The notes beneath the pieces are model-generated. The model saw nothing but the letters and a program-made list of their open reading frames with translations. It was not told the origin of the DNA and did no database searches. The position numbers and the translations under genes are program-made. A stretch of 54,266 nucleotides of DNA from an uncultured bacterium (lineage in GTDB: Bacteria > Bacillota > Clostridia > Oscillospirales > Oscillospiraceae): positions 74,595 through 128,860 of the forward strand of contig CAMNQF010000005.1 of NCBI GenBank assembly GCA_946548895.1, given 5' to 3'. Below, in pieces: positions 44,343 through 53,467 of the stretch; the stretch's first letter is position 1, and every line of letters begins with the position of its first letter.

Positions 44343-45694
44343 TGCCCGAGGAGAACAGAGCGCCCGCGTCCAAGTCCGCCGTGGTAAAAAAGCTGAAGGC
44401 GACGAAAGCGGCCGGCGCCTACCAGAAGGACTGGTTCTTCGCCATGAAGGAGCGGGTGGAGCGTGAGGGGTGCGATTTCGCCATCTTGAACGCCGACGTG
44501 CCCATGGAGATCTTCCGGGCCATGGACATTCCGTTTGTGGTCAACCAGTGGTGGGCCGCCATCTGCGGCGCCAAGCGGATGACCCGCAAATACTTCGGCC
44601 TGATGCAGGAGAACGGCTACCGCCCCGACCTGAACAGTTACGACGCCCAGGCCCTGGCGGAGAGCTTTGACCCGGACGACCACAAACTGGACGCCGAGGG
44701 AAATCCCATGGGCCCTTGGGGCGGCCTGCCCAAGCCCACCATCTGCATCACCCGGCTGACCGGCGATGTGCAGAATAAAATTTTCGGCCTGCTGGCCGAG
44801 AATTATGGGGCGGACCTGTATGTGATGGAGAACACCGTGGCCCGGAAGGCCCCGCTGAACTGGTATGAGCTGGCCGCCGACCGCTGGGAGGAATTGTACG
44901 ACACCGACCGCATCGACCTGGCGGTGGAGGAACTGAAGGAGCTCATCCGCTGGCTGGAGATGAAAACCGGCAGGCTGTTCGACATGAACAAGCTCCAGGA
45001 GGTTATGGACCTCATCAACGAGCAGGAGGGCTACTATAAAAAAATCCGGGACCTGATCGCCCAGTGCCATCCCGTGCCCGTCACCGTGGTGGACACCATC
45101 AACGCCGTGATGCAGGCCCAGTGGCAGCGGGGCACCCAGTGGGCCGTGGACCACGCCCGGGGCCTCTACGAGGAAGTTAAGGCCCTGGCCGACAGGGGAG
45201 AGGCCGCCGTGCCCAACGAAAAGCTGCGCATGATGTGGCTGGGCCGGGGTATGTGGCAGGATTTCGCCTTCTACCAGCGGTTTGAGGAGAAGTACGGTGC
45301 GGTGTTCATGTGGTCCATGTACCTGGCCATGGGGGCGGACGCCTACATCCGCAACCACGTGGAGCGGGACCCCCTGCGCGCCCTGGCCGCCCGGTTCATC
45401 GGCATGGAGGACTTCCTCCATATGCCCCCCTGGAACAGCAGCTGGTTTATTCAGCAGGCCAGGCAGAACGATATCGACGGCGTGGTGTACATGATTCCGG
45501 ACAACGATATTCAGGCGGTGGAGGGCAGCTACTTCATCAAAAAGTGCCTGGAGGACGCGGGCATCCCCGTTCTGGCTTTCCACGCCGACCCCGTCAACCC
45601 CAGGAAGTGGAATGCCGAGACCATGACCGGTCTGGTGGAGGAGTTCATTGAAAAACGGGTCATACCAAATAAGGAGAGAACATCAAGGTCATAA
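44342..45694 (+). CDS. 2-hydroxyacyl-CoA dehydratase-family subunit, cluster Cys replaced (HadB/HgdA-like)
   Basis: The 450-residue protein is the alpha-type partner: FVVNQWWAAICGAKRM near 65-80, NGYRPDLNSY, KPTICITRLTGDVQNKIFG split around LTGD, and GIPVLAFHADPVNPRKW near the end. HadB uses Cys84 (DLCAY), Cys117 (NNIC) and Cys346 (RSCK) as cluster ligands. The equivalents here are Asn98, Gly141 and Asp389. Together with the preceding subunit, all six ligands appear changed. The ATG shares one base with the previous stop (TAATG), so a heterodimer is very likely made. Confidence 0.85.
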   Translation: MPEENRAPASKSAVVKKLKATKAAGAYQKDWFFAMKERVEREGCDFAILNADVPMEIFRAMDIPFVVNQWWAAICGAKRMTRKYFGLMQENGYRPDLNSYDAQALAESFDPDDHKLDAEGNPMGPWGGLPKPTICITRLTGDVQNKIFGLLAENYGADLYVMENTVARKAPLNWYELAADRWEELYDTDRIDLAVEELKELIRWLEMKTGRLFDMNKLQEVMDLINEQEGYYKKIRDLIAQCHPVPVTVVDTINAVMQAQWQRGTQWAVDHARGLYEEVKALADRGEAAVPNEKLRMMWLGRGMWQDFAFYQRFEEKYGAVFMWSMYLAMGADAYIRNHVERDPLRALAARFIGMEDFLHMPPWNSSWFIQQARQNDIDGVVYMIPDNDIQAVEGSYFIKKCLEDAGIPVLAFHADPVNPRKWNAETMTGLVEEFIEKRVIPNKERTSRS

Positions 45695-45710
45695 TGAAAG
45701 GAGAAACCCT

Positions 45711-48221
45711 ATGAAGGCACTTCAAAAGCGTGTTTGGTCACTTCTCCTGTGCCTGACTGTCCTGATGTCGCCGCTGATGCTTCCGGCTTTCGCGGCGGAT
45801 GCGGGCGCCGTGTCCTTTCAGCGCTGGTCCTCCCAGGGCGTGTTCGGCGAAGACGGCGCGGTGGAGCCTCATGGAGTGGTGAGCCGGGCGGAGTTTGCCA
45901 TCATGCTGAACAATTTGATGGGCTATACCGAGCGGGCGGAGAACGCCTATGACGACGTGGACTCCGCGGACCATTATGCCGACGCCATCCTCTGCCTGAC
46001 CGCCGCCGGGGTCATGCGGGGCGACGGAAGCAGCGCTATGCCCAGCGGGGCGGTCAACCGGGAGCAGGCCGCCGTGATGCTGTGCCGAGCCTTCGGCATC
46101 ACCCCCTCGGCGGACGCGGAGCTGGCGTTCAGCGACGCCGGGTCAATTTCTCCCTGGGCCCGTGACAGCGCGGCGGCCCTTGCCCAGCGGGGCATGGTGC
46201 CGGGCGGCCGTTTCGCCCCCGCCCAAACGCTGGACTGGACTTCCCTGGCCGTCTTGCTGGACAGCGTGGTGGGCCGGTTTGTCAACGAGAAGGACGCCGT
46301 GATCACCGGGGAACAGTGGGGGGTCGTCATCATCGCCGCCGGCGGCGTGACGCTGGACGGTGTGGCAGCCACGGAAAACGTCATTGTTGCGCCTGCGGCG
46401 GCCGGAGCGTCCCTCACTGTCACCGGGACCTCTCAAATCGGGACCGTCATGGTGGGCGCCCCGGGCGTCAAGCTCACGATGGACACGGGCGCCCATGTGG
46501 AGCGGATCTCCGCCCTCTTTCCCGTAGAGGTGGAGGGCGGAGGCACAGTGGGCGTAACAGAGGCCCCCGCTCCCGTCAACCGGGCGGAGACCCCGCTGGG
46601 CACCTACACGGGCCGCCAGTTGAGCCGAGACCTGGTAAAGTATACCAATATCACCTACGCCACCTATGAGCGCTGGCAGCGGCCGGTGCGGGCTGCCTCC
46701 GCCAGCGCGGAGGACCTGGACGCCGCCGACCGGGAGGCCGTCATCACCAACCAGAGCCGCGGGCAGGCCATGGGCCAGGAGGGCGTCCTGACCATGGACG
46801 TCTACGTCAATCCCACCAGCACGAGGTCCAATAAGGGCGTGCTGGTGTGGAATACCTGCGGCGGCGGCACCAGCAGCAACAGCAACACCTTTAGCCCCGC
46901 CGACATCGTAAAGGAGAATCCGAACGTCATTGTGGCTGTGGTGAACATCCGCGTGGGCTACTTTGGCTGCATCGACCTGCGGGCCTTCTCCGATTACGAC
47001 AGCTATACCGTAAACGGCAAAAATCCTTACGACGCCAGCAATAACCTGATGCGGCTGGATTATCTGGAATCCCTCAAGTGGGTGCAGGCCAACATCGCGG
47101 GCTTTGGCGGCGACCCCCATAACGTTACCATCGGCGGGCAGTCCGCGGGCGCGGCCAACGCCTCCGCCATGCTCCTGATCGAGGAGGCCCACGACTATTT
47201 CCAGAAAGTGATTTTGGAGAGCGGCGTGGCCATCGACCGCATCTCCGTGGCTCCCCTGTCGGAGAGCGAATTCGCCGCCGGCCGGTTCCAGCAGTACGCC
47301 AAGGGGACCATGGACGGCCAGACCCCCGCGGCGGCGGACGAGGCCGACTATGTCACTACCATTCAGGAGGCCCTGACCCTGGGGCCGGACAGCTTCGCCA
47401 CTGCCCAGAGCGGCCTGAGCGTGGGCGGCGTGGGCGCTTATCCCAAGGGCTGCCAGGGCAAGACCTTTACCAACGTGGCGGACGGGGTGGTTATTCCCGT
47501 CACCACCGAGGAGCGCTGGGCCGCCATCGAAAAGGCGGCCGCGAAAGGGATCAAGATTCTGGTGGGCACCACCGGCGGCGAGTACGACCGCGACCTGGCC
47601 GGCAAGGACGCGGCGGCCGCCAAGGCCGATATCATGTCCGCCAACTGGGGTAAGCTGGCCGCGGAGGACCCCGCCACCGACCTGCCCGCCGTCAACGGCA
47701 AGGAGGCCAGCGCCGAGGCCGAGGCCCTGTTCCAGGCGTATGCCGCCCGTGGGCGGCGCGCCGGCACGGAATATGAACGGGACGAGGTCACCGCCTACAA
47801 GGATTTCAAGAACGACATCAATCAAAAGGTCAGCGCGGTGATGATCGCCGAGGCCTTCGCCCAAAACGGTTCCGACGCCTACCTGTTCTCCTTCGAGTGG
47901 TTTGCCCCCAACAAGGACGGCATCCGGGCGGGCCACGGATCGGAAAAGAACGCCCTGTACCCCGGCGCCCAGGGCTTTGCCGGCCCCGAGGAGCTGGGCA
48001 GGGCCATGCGGGAGGCGTGGGCCGCCTTTATCCTGGACGGCGACCCCAACCAGGGCAATGCCTGCTTCGAGGCGGCCCAGGTGGAGTGGAAGCCCTACAG
48101 AAAGGACGCGCCCAACACCATGGTGTTCGACGCCGAGATGGAGTGCGTGGAGGGCCAGCGGGTGGAAGACGTGGAGTCCCTGATGCCCCTGTTCGAGGAA
48201 TATCCCCTTCTGCGGGGATGA
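45711..48221 (+). CDS. Surface-anchored type-B carboxylesterase with SLH-like N-terminus
   Basis: The 836-residue secreted protein has a signal peptide (cut near AFAA, about 28). Two or three SLH-like repeats follow to about 190 (RAEFAIMLNNLMGY, NREQAAVMLCRAFG), then a short beta-rich spacer. From about 300 comes a type-B carboxylesterase with nucleophile Ser478 (GGQSAGA), an acidic residue Glu624 (TTGGEYDR) and His742 (AGHGSE). It should hydrolyse esters at the cell wall. The AAAGGAG site at 45698 supports the start. In the cluster its likely role is to free the acid that the transporter imports. Confidence 0.88.
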   Translation: MKALQKRVWSLLLCLTVLMSPLMLPAFAADAGAVSFQRWSSQGVFGEDGAVEPHGVVSRAEFAIMLNNLMGYTERAENAYDDVDSADHYADAILCLTAAGVMRGDGSSAMPSGAVNREQAAVMLCRAFGITPSADAELAFSDAGSISPWARDSAAALAQRGMVPGGRFAPAQTLDWTSLAVLLDSVVGRFVNEKDAVITGEQWGVVIIAAGGVTLDGVAATENVIVAPAAAGASLTVTGTSQIGTVMVGAPGVKLTMDTGAHVERISALFPVEVEGGGTVGVTEAPAPVNRAETPLGTYTGRQLSRDLVKYTNITYATYERWQRPVRAASASAEDLDAADREAVITNQSRGQAMGQEGVLTMDVYVNPTSTRSNKGVLVWNTCGGGTSSNSNTFSPADIVKENPNVIVAVVNIRVGYFGCIDLRAFSDYDSYTVNGKNPYDASNNLMRLDYLESLKWVQANIAGFGGDPHNVTIGGQSAGAANASAMLLIEEAHDYFQKVILESGVAIDRISVAPLSESEFAAGRFQQYAKGTMDGQTPAAADEADYVTTIQEALTLGPDSFATAQSGLSVGGVGAYPKGCQGKTFTNVADGVVIPVTTEERWAAIEKAAAKGIKILVGTTGGEYDRDLAGKDAAAAKADIMSANWGKLAAEDPATDLPAVNGKEASAEAEALFQAYAARGRRAGTEYERDEVTAYKDFKNDINQKVSAVMIAEAFAQNGSDAYLFSFEWFAPNKDGIRAGHGSEKNALYPGAQGFAGPEELGRAMREAWAAFILDGDPNQGNACFEAAQVEWKPYRKDAPNTMVFDAEMECVEGQRVEDVESLMPLFEEYPLLRG

Positions 48222-48273
48222 GGACCGCCGGTCAGGGCGGAAAACATCAAACACAAAACGGAGGAATTATATT

Positions 48274-49503
48274 ATGGCTTGTAAAGGACCTCTTTCCGGC
48301 TATCGCGTGCTGGACATGACCCAATTTGAATCCGGCACTTCCTGCACCGAGACCCTGGCCTGGCTGGGCGCCGAGGTGCTCAAGGTGGAGCGCCCCGGCC
48401 GGGGCGAGCTGGGCCGCTATTCCCAGGCGGAGCCCGGCGTGGACACCTATGGCTTTCTGGTGATGAACATGAACAAGAAGTCCATCACCTGCAACGCCAA
48501 GTCCCCCGAGGGATTGGAACTGCTCAAGGGCCTGGTGGCCAAGTGCGACGTTATTGTGGAGAACATGGGGCCCGGCTCCATGGACAACCTGGGCCTCACC
48601 TACGAGGCCTGTAAGGAGATCAATCCCAAAATCATCTACGCCGGGCTGAAGGGCTTCTCCCAGTCGGGCCCCTACAAGGACTACCCCGCATTCGACCCCA
48701 TCGCCACCCACACCGGCGTCATGGTGTCCGCCACCGGCCTGCCCGAGCGGCCCATCAAGTGCGGCATCTCGGTGGCCGACTCCGGCACCGGCCAGATGCT
48801 GGCCCTGTCCATCATCGCCGCCCTGCTCCAGCGGGAACGGGAGGGCATCGGGCAGCGGGTGGATATCGCCATGCAGGACTTCATGATCGGCCTGAGCCGC
48901 AGCCAGTGGGAGCCCTACTACAATAACGGCAAGGTGCCCAACCGCCGGGTGGCCAACGGAATGCCCCTGGAGGATGTGGGCCCCTCCGACACCTACCCCT
49001 GCAAGCCCTTCGGCCTCAACGACTACGTCCATATCTACTGCTCCCGGGCCCCCGGCAGCAAGCAGTGGGACAACCTGTGCGAGGCCATTGGCCGGCCCGA
49101 TCTGAAGCAGGACGTATGCCCCGAAATGGCCACTCCCCGCCTGCGCTTCCAGAACCGGGAGATCTGCGACACCGCCATCAAGGACTGGCTGAAGGACCAC
49201 GACAAGTTTGAGGCCATGGAAATCCTTTGCAAGGCCGATGTGCCCGCCGGCGCCCTGCTCAGTGTGGACGACATCACCAACGACCCCCAGTACTACGCGC
49301 CTGACCGCCAGATGATGGTGGAGGTGGAGCATCCGCAGCGGGGCAAGGTGAAGCTCCCCGGCTTTGCCCCCAAAATGAGCGCCGTCACGGTGGAGTATGA
49401 GAGCAGCCCCGCGTTGGGCGGCAGCAACGGCGAGGTATACGGCGGCCTGCTGGGCCTGTCCGACGAGAAGCTGGCCGAGCTGAAGGAAAAAAGGGTCATT
49501 TGA
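48274..49503 (+). CDS. CaiB/BaiF-type (class III) CoA-transferase
   Basis: The 409-residue enzyme moves CoA from an acyl-CoA to a free acid. Class III features: RVLDMTQFESGTSCTETLAW, WLGAEVLKVERPG and the probable catalytic Asp in SVADSGTG (about 172). FldA (phenyllactate) and CaiB (carnitine) are relatives that load acids for HadBC-type or other dehydratases, so a CoA-recycling role with the neighbouring dehydratase-like pair fits. It is preceded by GGAGG at 48260-48264 and followed by a strong hairpin. Confidence 0.88.
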   Translation: MACKGPLSGYRVLDMTQFESGTSCTETLAWLGAEVLKVERPGRGELGRYSQAEPGVDTYGFLVMNMNKKSITCNAKSPEGLELLKGLVAKCDVIVENMGPGSMDNLGLTYEACKEINPKIIYAGLKGFSQSGPYKDYPAFDPIATHTGVMVSATGLPERPIKCGISVADSGTGQMLALSIIAALLQREREGIGQRVDIAMQDFMIGLSRSQWEPYYNNGKVPNRRVANGMPLEDVGPSDTYPCKPFGLNDYVHIYCSRAPGSKQWDNLCEAIGRPDLKQDVCPEMATPRLRFQNREICDTAIKDWLKDHDKFEAMEILCKADVPAGALLSVDDITNDPQYYAPDRQMMVEVEHPQRGKVKLPGFAPKMSAVTVEYESSPALGGSNGEVYGGLLGLSDEKLAELKEKRVI

Positions 49504-49520
49504 TCCCATCTCAGTATGGA

Positions 49521-49585
49521 GCTTCGGCGCGATGGGCCCGCCTCCCCTTTGGGGGAGGCGGGCCACGGGCCGAAGCGCCGGTTTT
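49521..49585 (+). terminator. Large two-part hairpin between CoA-transferase and ligase genes
   Basis: GCTTCGGC (49521-49528) pairs with GCCGAAGC (49569-49576) and encloses a GC-rich inner stem (GCCCGCCTCCCC/GGGGGAGGCGGGC). TTTT follows at 49582. It should lower transcription into the downstream ligase and MATE genes. Confidence 0.65.
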
Positions 49586-49613
49586 CCAGATCATGATAGG
49601 AGGGTGAGGACTC

Positions 49614-51191
49614 ATGCTGCCATTAGAACCTCTGACCGTAGGCGGACTGCTGCGCCGGACGGCGGGGCGGTTCCCGGAGCGGCCCGCCATGGAATACGCG
49701 GACCAGAGCTGGGACTACCGGGCGCTGGACGGCGCGGTGGACCTGTGGGCACGGCGGCTGCTGGCTGCTGGCGTCCGCAAGGGGGACCGGGTGGGGCTGT
49801 GGTGCGAGGCGGAGCCCAAGGCCATCATTGCCCTGTATGCCTTGACGCGGATCGGAGCGGTGTGCACCATGCTGAACACCAGCCTGAAAGGCCCTGAGCT
49901 CCAGGACCTGCTCCACGCCACCGAGGTCACCGCCCTGCTCATCGGGGACGGATACAAGGATGTGAGCTATCCCGAAGTGTGCCGGGGGCTGGAGGGCTGC
50001 GGGCTGCTGGAGCGGATTTGGTATATCGGCCAGGCCGGGTGCGGCGCGTTCCCCGCCCTGGAGGAGGCGGAACCCGCCCCGGAGGGGGAACTGGCCCGGG
50101 CGGAGGGGGCCGTCGTCCCGGAGGACACCGCCTTTATCCTCTACACCAGCGGCGCCACCAGCCGGCCCAAGGCGGTGATGGGCAGCCATTACAGCCGGGC
50201 CAACAGCGGCGTCATGCAGGCAGCCGACCTGGGAGCCTCTGAGGAGGATCGGTTCTGCGTGGCCATGCCTGTTTTCCACTGCTTCTGCCTGTCGGTAAAC
50301 GTGATGGCGGCCTGCGCGGCGGGGGCCTGCCTGTGCCTGCCCCGGTCCCGGCGGACCCGCGACCTGCTGGAGGCGGTGAGCGAAAAAAAGTGCACCATTA
50401 TGAGCAGTGTTCCCGCCCTGTTTCACGCCATGATTAACAGGGAGGACTTCGCCCAATGGGACCTGTCCTCTCTGCGGACGGGGTTTATCGGCGGCAGCCT
50501 GTACCCCCCGGAGCTGTTCCGGGAGATCGACCGAAAAATGGGTTTTACCCTGCTGTCCAGCCTGGGGCAGACGGAGGCCACGGCGGGCATCACTACCGCC
50601 TTCCTGGACGACTCCCTGGACGTGCGGGCGGAGACCATTGGGCATTTCATGGACCACCTGGAGGGCAAAATCGCCCGCCCCGGCACAGGGGAGCCGCTTC
50701 CCGTGGGAGAGGCGGGGGAGATCTGTGTCCGGGGCTATGTAGTCATGCAGGGTTACTATGGCCTGCCGGAGAGCACCGCCCAGGCGGTGGACGCGGATGG
50801 CTGGCTCCACACCGGCGACGTGGGATACTTGGACGAAAACGGCAATATTCACATGACCGGGCGGATCAAGGAGCTCATTATTCGGGGCGGGGAGAACATC
50901 AGTCCGGCGGAAGTGGAAAACGCCGCCGCTGCCTGGCCCTGCATCGACCGCTGCAAGGCGGTGGGAGTGGCCGACGAGCACTATGGCGAAGAGGTCTGCC
51001 TGTGCGTGATCCTGAAGGAGGGGATGGATTTGCGGGAGGAGGAGTTCCGCGCCTGGCTTGGGGCGCGGCTGGCCTCCTTCAAAGTCCCCCGGTATATCAT
51101 ACGGCTGGATGACTTTCCCCGGACGGCCACCGGCAAGGTGCGCCCGTCGGAGCTGAAAAAGCTGGCGGAGCGGCGGCTGGGATTCGTGTGA
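49614..51191 (+). CDS. AMP-forming acyl-CoA synthetase/ligase
   Basis: The 525-residue enzyme activates a carboxylic acid with ATP and CoA. The adenylate-forming core motifs are ILYTSGATSRPKAVMG (about 181-196), GWLHTGDVGYLDENG (about 400) and GRIKELIIRGGENISPAEVE nearby, and the C-terminal catalytic Lys in TATGKVRP. The layout resembles medium-chain/carnitine CaiC- or benzoate-type ligases. The GGAGGG site at 49601 gives the ATG. It provides an initial CoA charge for imported acid, complementing the CoA-transferase. Confidence 0.9.
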   Translation: MLPLEPLTVGGLLRRTAGRFPERPAMEYADQSWDYRALDGAVDLWARRLLAAGVRKGDRVGLWCEAEPKAIIALYALTRIGAVCTMLNTSLKGPELQDLLHATEVTALLIGDGYKDVSYPEVCRGLEGCGLLERIWYIGQAGCGAFPALEEAEPAPEGELARAEGAVVPEDTAFILYTSGATSRPKAVMGSHYSRANSGVMQAADLGASEEDRFCVAMPVFHCFCLSVNVMAACAAGACLCLPRSRRTRDLLEAVSEKKCTIMSSVPALFHAMINREDFAQWDLSSLRTGFIGGSLYPPELFREIDRKMGFTLLSSLGQTEATAGITTAFLDDSLDVRAETIGHFMDHLEGKIARPGTGEPLPVGEAGEICVRGYVVMQGYYGLPESTAQAVDADGWLHTGDVGYLDENGNIHMTGRIKELIIRGGENISPAEVENAAAAWPCIDRCKAVGVADEHYGEEVCLCVILKEGMDLREEEFRAWLGARLASFKVPRYIIRLDDFPRTATGKVRPSELKKLAERRLGFV

Positions 51192-51208
51192 GGAAGGGGC
51201 GGGCGCCT

Positions 51209-52576
51209 GTGGGCCTGTTTGTGAGGGACCGGGAATTTTACAAAAAGATATGGGTCATCGGCGGGCCCATCGCCGCCCAGCAGGTCATCACCGTGGGTGT
51301 CAACATGATGGACAACGTAATGCTGGGCCAGCTCAACGAGACGGCGCTGTCCGCCAGCGCGGCGGCTACCCAGGTTCACAGCCTGTTTCAGTTCATGGCC
51401 ATGGGGATGGGCATGGGGGCCAGTGTGCTCATCGCCCGGTACTGGGGAGCGGGAGAGACGCCCAGCCTGCGCAAGGCCCTCGCGCTGATGTACCGCTGCT
51501 GCCTGCTCATCTCGCTGGCCTTCACGGCGGTGGTGGGGCTGGCCCCCGCGCGGGTCCTGTCGCTGCTCACCCCCTACCCGGAGGTCATCGCCGAGGGTGT
51601 GCGCTATCTATACTGGGCGCTGCCCTGTTTCCTGCTGTTCGGCGCCTCCACCACGACCACCATCGTTCTGCGCAACCTGAAACAGATGCAAATACCCCTG
51701 TACGTATCCATCGGCGCGTTTTTCATCAACATCTTTTTCAACTGGATGTTTATTTTCGGCAAGCTGGGCGCTCCCGCCATGGGGGTGGCCGGGGCGGCGC
51801 TGGGCACCCTCATCAGCCGGTGCTTTGAATTCACTGCCATCTGCGGTTACTTCTTCCTGCTTGAAAAACAGGTGAGATTCCGCCCCCGGGACATCTTGGC
51901 CCCCTGCGGGGACCTGACCCGGGAATATCTGCGGATCTCACTGCCGGTGATGGTCAGCGATACCCTGCTGGGCCTGGGCAACAGCGTGACCATGTCGGTG
52001 GCGGGCCATATCAGCGACGTGTTTATGTCCGCCTATACCATCACCCAAGTAACCCAGCAGCTGACTACGGTGTTCACCAACGGCCTGGGACAGTCCGCCG
52101 TCATCATAACCGGCAACACCTTGGGCGGGGGGGACGCGGGCAAGGCCCAGCGGCAGGGTGTCACCTTCACTGCTTTGGGCTTCCTGCTGGGCGGCCTGTG
52201 CGGGGCGGTGATCGTGCTCATCAGTCCCGCGGTGGTGGGCAGCTACCGCATCCTGCCTGAGACCTATGCCGCCGCCATGGAGCTCATGAAGGCGGTGGGC
52301 GTGGTCACAGTCTTCATGGCTCCGGCCTCTATCCTCACCAAGGGTGTGCTGAGGGGCGGCGGGGATACCCGGTTTCTCATGGCGGCGGACGTGGTTTTTT
52401 TGTGGGTGGTGAGCGTTCCCATGGGGTATCTCGCCGGATTGGTGTGGCATTGGCCCCCATTCTGGGTGTTTTTATGCCTGCGGATGGACCATGTGATAAA
52501 AGCGGCCTGGTGCGTGTTCCGGCTGCGGAGCGGGAAATGGATCAAAAAAATCAAAACTGCCGGTGGGCCCGGGTAG
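51209..52576 (+). CDS. MATE-family efflux transporter
   Basis: The 455-residue membrane protein has the MATE twelve-helix pattern in two halves (GGPIAAQQVITVGVNMMDNV opening, then repeated TLLGLGNSVTMS in the second half near 250). It exports organic cations or drugs using Na+ or H+. GTG at 51209 is preferred, as AGGAAGGGG lies upstream; a GTG at 51188 overlaps the ligase stop and is an alternative. It reads with the ligase gene but may be a separate function, since a hairpin precedes the ligase. Confidence 0.88.
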   Translation: MGLFVRDREFYKKIWVIGGPIAAQQVITVGVNMMDNVMLGQLNETALSASAAATQVHSLFQFMAMGMGMGASVLIARYWGAGETPSLRKALALMYRCCLLISLAFTAVVGLAPARVLSLLTPYPEVIAEGVRYLYWALPCFLLFGASTTTTIVLRNLKQMQIPLYVSIGAFFINIFFNWMFIFGKLGAPAMGVAGAALGTLISRCFEFTAICGYFFLLEKQVRFRPRDILAPCGDLTREYLRISLPVMVSDTLLGLGNSVTMSVAGHISDVFMSAYTITQVTQQLTTVFTNGLGQSAVIITGNTLGGGDAGKAQRQGVTFTALGFLLGGLCGAVIVLISPAVVGSYRILPETYAAAMELMKAVGVVTVFMAPASILTKGVLRGGGDTRFLMAADVVFLWVVSVPMGYLAGLVWHWPPFWVFLCLRMDHVIKAAWCVFRLRSGKWIKKIKTAGGPG

Positions 52577-52583
52577 GCCAGCG

Positions 52584-52622
52584 AAAAAAGCGCTCCGCGG
52601 GCTGGACGGCCCCGGAGCGCTT
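52584..52622 (-). terminator. Terminator of the TetR gene
   Basis: On the minus strand AAGCGCTCCG and CGGAGCGCTT enclose a 14-nt loop and are followed by TTTT, 6 bp after the TetR stop. It also lies after the convergent MATE gene. Confidence 0.75.
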
Positions 52623-52628
52623 GCGGTG

Positions 52629-53228
52629 TTATGGAGATTGATAGGCGCGGAGAAGCCGGGCGGCAGACCAGCGGGTGGCGGAAATGAGGTCGTAAGCGCC
52701 ATTGGCGGTGCACCAATTGTAGGTAAGGCCCCGGATGGAGATCATCATCCAGGCGGCGATCTCGGAGGCGGTATCCCCGTAGGAGGTGAGCTCGCCGCTG
52801 TCCAGCCCCCGCTGGAGGACCCGCGCCAGCACCCCCACCAGGCTGCCGTCCTGGGGGCGGTTGAACCAGGGGTTGTCCGGGCCGTACAGCAGCCGGGTCA
52901 TGTTTCGGTCTGTAAGTTCGCTGGAATAGTGGGCGTAATGCTCGAAGAAGCACAGCGCCTGCTGGGCGCAGGTGGGTTGGGTGAGCCGGGGGGCCACCTC
53001 CTCGATGAAGTAGCGGTCCGCCACCTGGTAGGTCTCATAAAACACTTCCAGTTTGGTGCTGTAGTAGTTGTAGAACGTTCCGATAGACACATTGGCCCGG
53101 GTGACGATGTCCCGGATCGTGATGTGCTCGAAGTCCTGGACGGCCAGCAGCTCCACTGCGGCGTTGAAGAGCTTCAGCTTTGTCTGCTCCGCCTGAAGCT
53201 GGCGCTTGGTCTTAGTCTCCTCAGCCAT
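52629..53228 (-). CDS. TetR/AcrR-family transcriptional regulator
   Basis: The 199-residue repressor-like protein has the TetR helix-turn-helix at about 24-56 (DFEHITIRDIVTRANVSIGTFYNY split around ANVSIGTFYNYYSTK). The C-terminal ligand/dimer domain ends near AARLLRAYQ. The ligand is unknown; regulation of CoA metabolism is suggested by the divergent CoA-transferase 287 bp away. It has its own promoter (53264-53292). Confidence 0.88.
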   Translation of the reverse strand: MAEETKTKRQLQAEQTKLKLFNAAVELLAVQDFEHITIRDIVTRANVSIGTFYNYYSTKLEVFYETYQVADRYFIEEVAPRLTQPTCAQQALCFFEHYAHYSSELTDRNMTRLLYGPDNPWFNRPQDGSLVGVLARVLQRGLDSGELTSYGDTASEIAAWMMISIRGLTYNWCTANGAYDLISATRWSAARLLRAYQSP

Positions 53229-53263
53229 GGCCGTGCCCGCCTTTCCTCGAAAGATTGGATGTA

Positions 53264-53292
53264 ATTATAGCGGAAAAATCTTCTTTTGACAA
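53264..53292 (-). promoter_or_regulatory. Predicted sigma-A promoter of the TetR gene
   Basis: On the minus strand TTGTCA (53287-53292), a 17-bp spacer and TATAAT (53264-53269), 35 bp before the ATG. Confidence 0.7.
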
Positions 53293-53434
53293 GAGGAAGC
53301 CAGTTATTCCGATGGACGGACGGTCTATGCGCTGCTGCTCGGTTCAAGCAAGCGCGCGGTTGGCAGGCGGCACAAATGCGGAGGAGCGGGAATGTGCATT
53401 TGCGATAAAAATCTTTTAGACTTTTAATTTTCAG

Positions 53435-53463
53435 TTGACGGTTATGACAAGCGGTAGTATAAT
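53435..53463 (+). promoter_or_regulatory. Predicted sigma-A promoter of the family I CoA-transferase gene
   Basis: TTGACG (53435-53440), a 17-bp spacer and a perfect TATAAT (53458-53463), 51 bp before the start. Confidence 0.75.
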
Positions 53464-53467
53464 TTAA

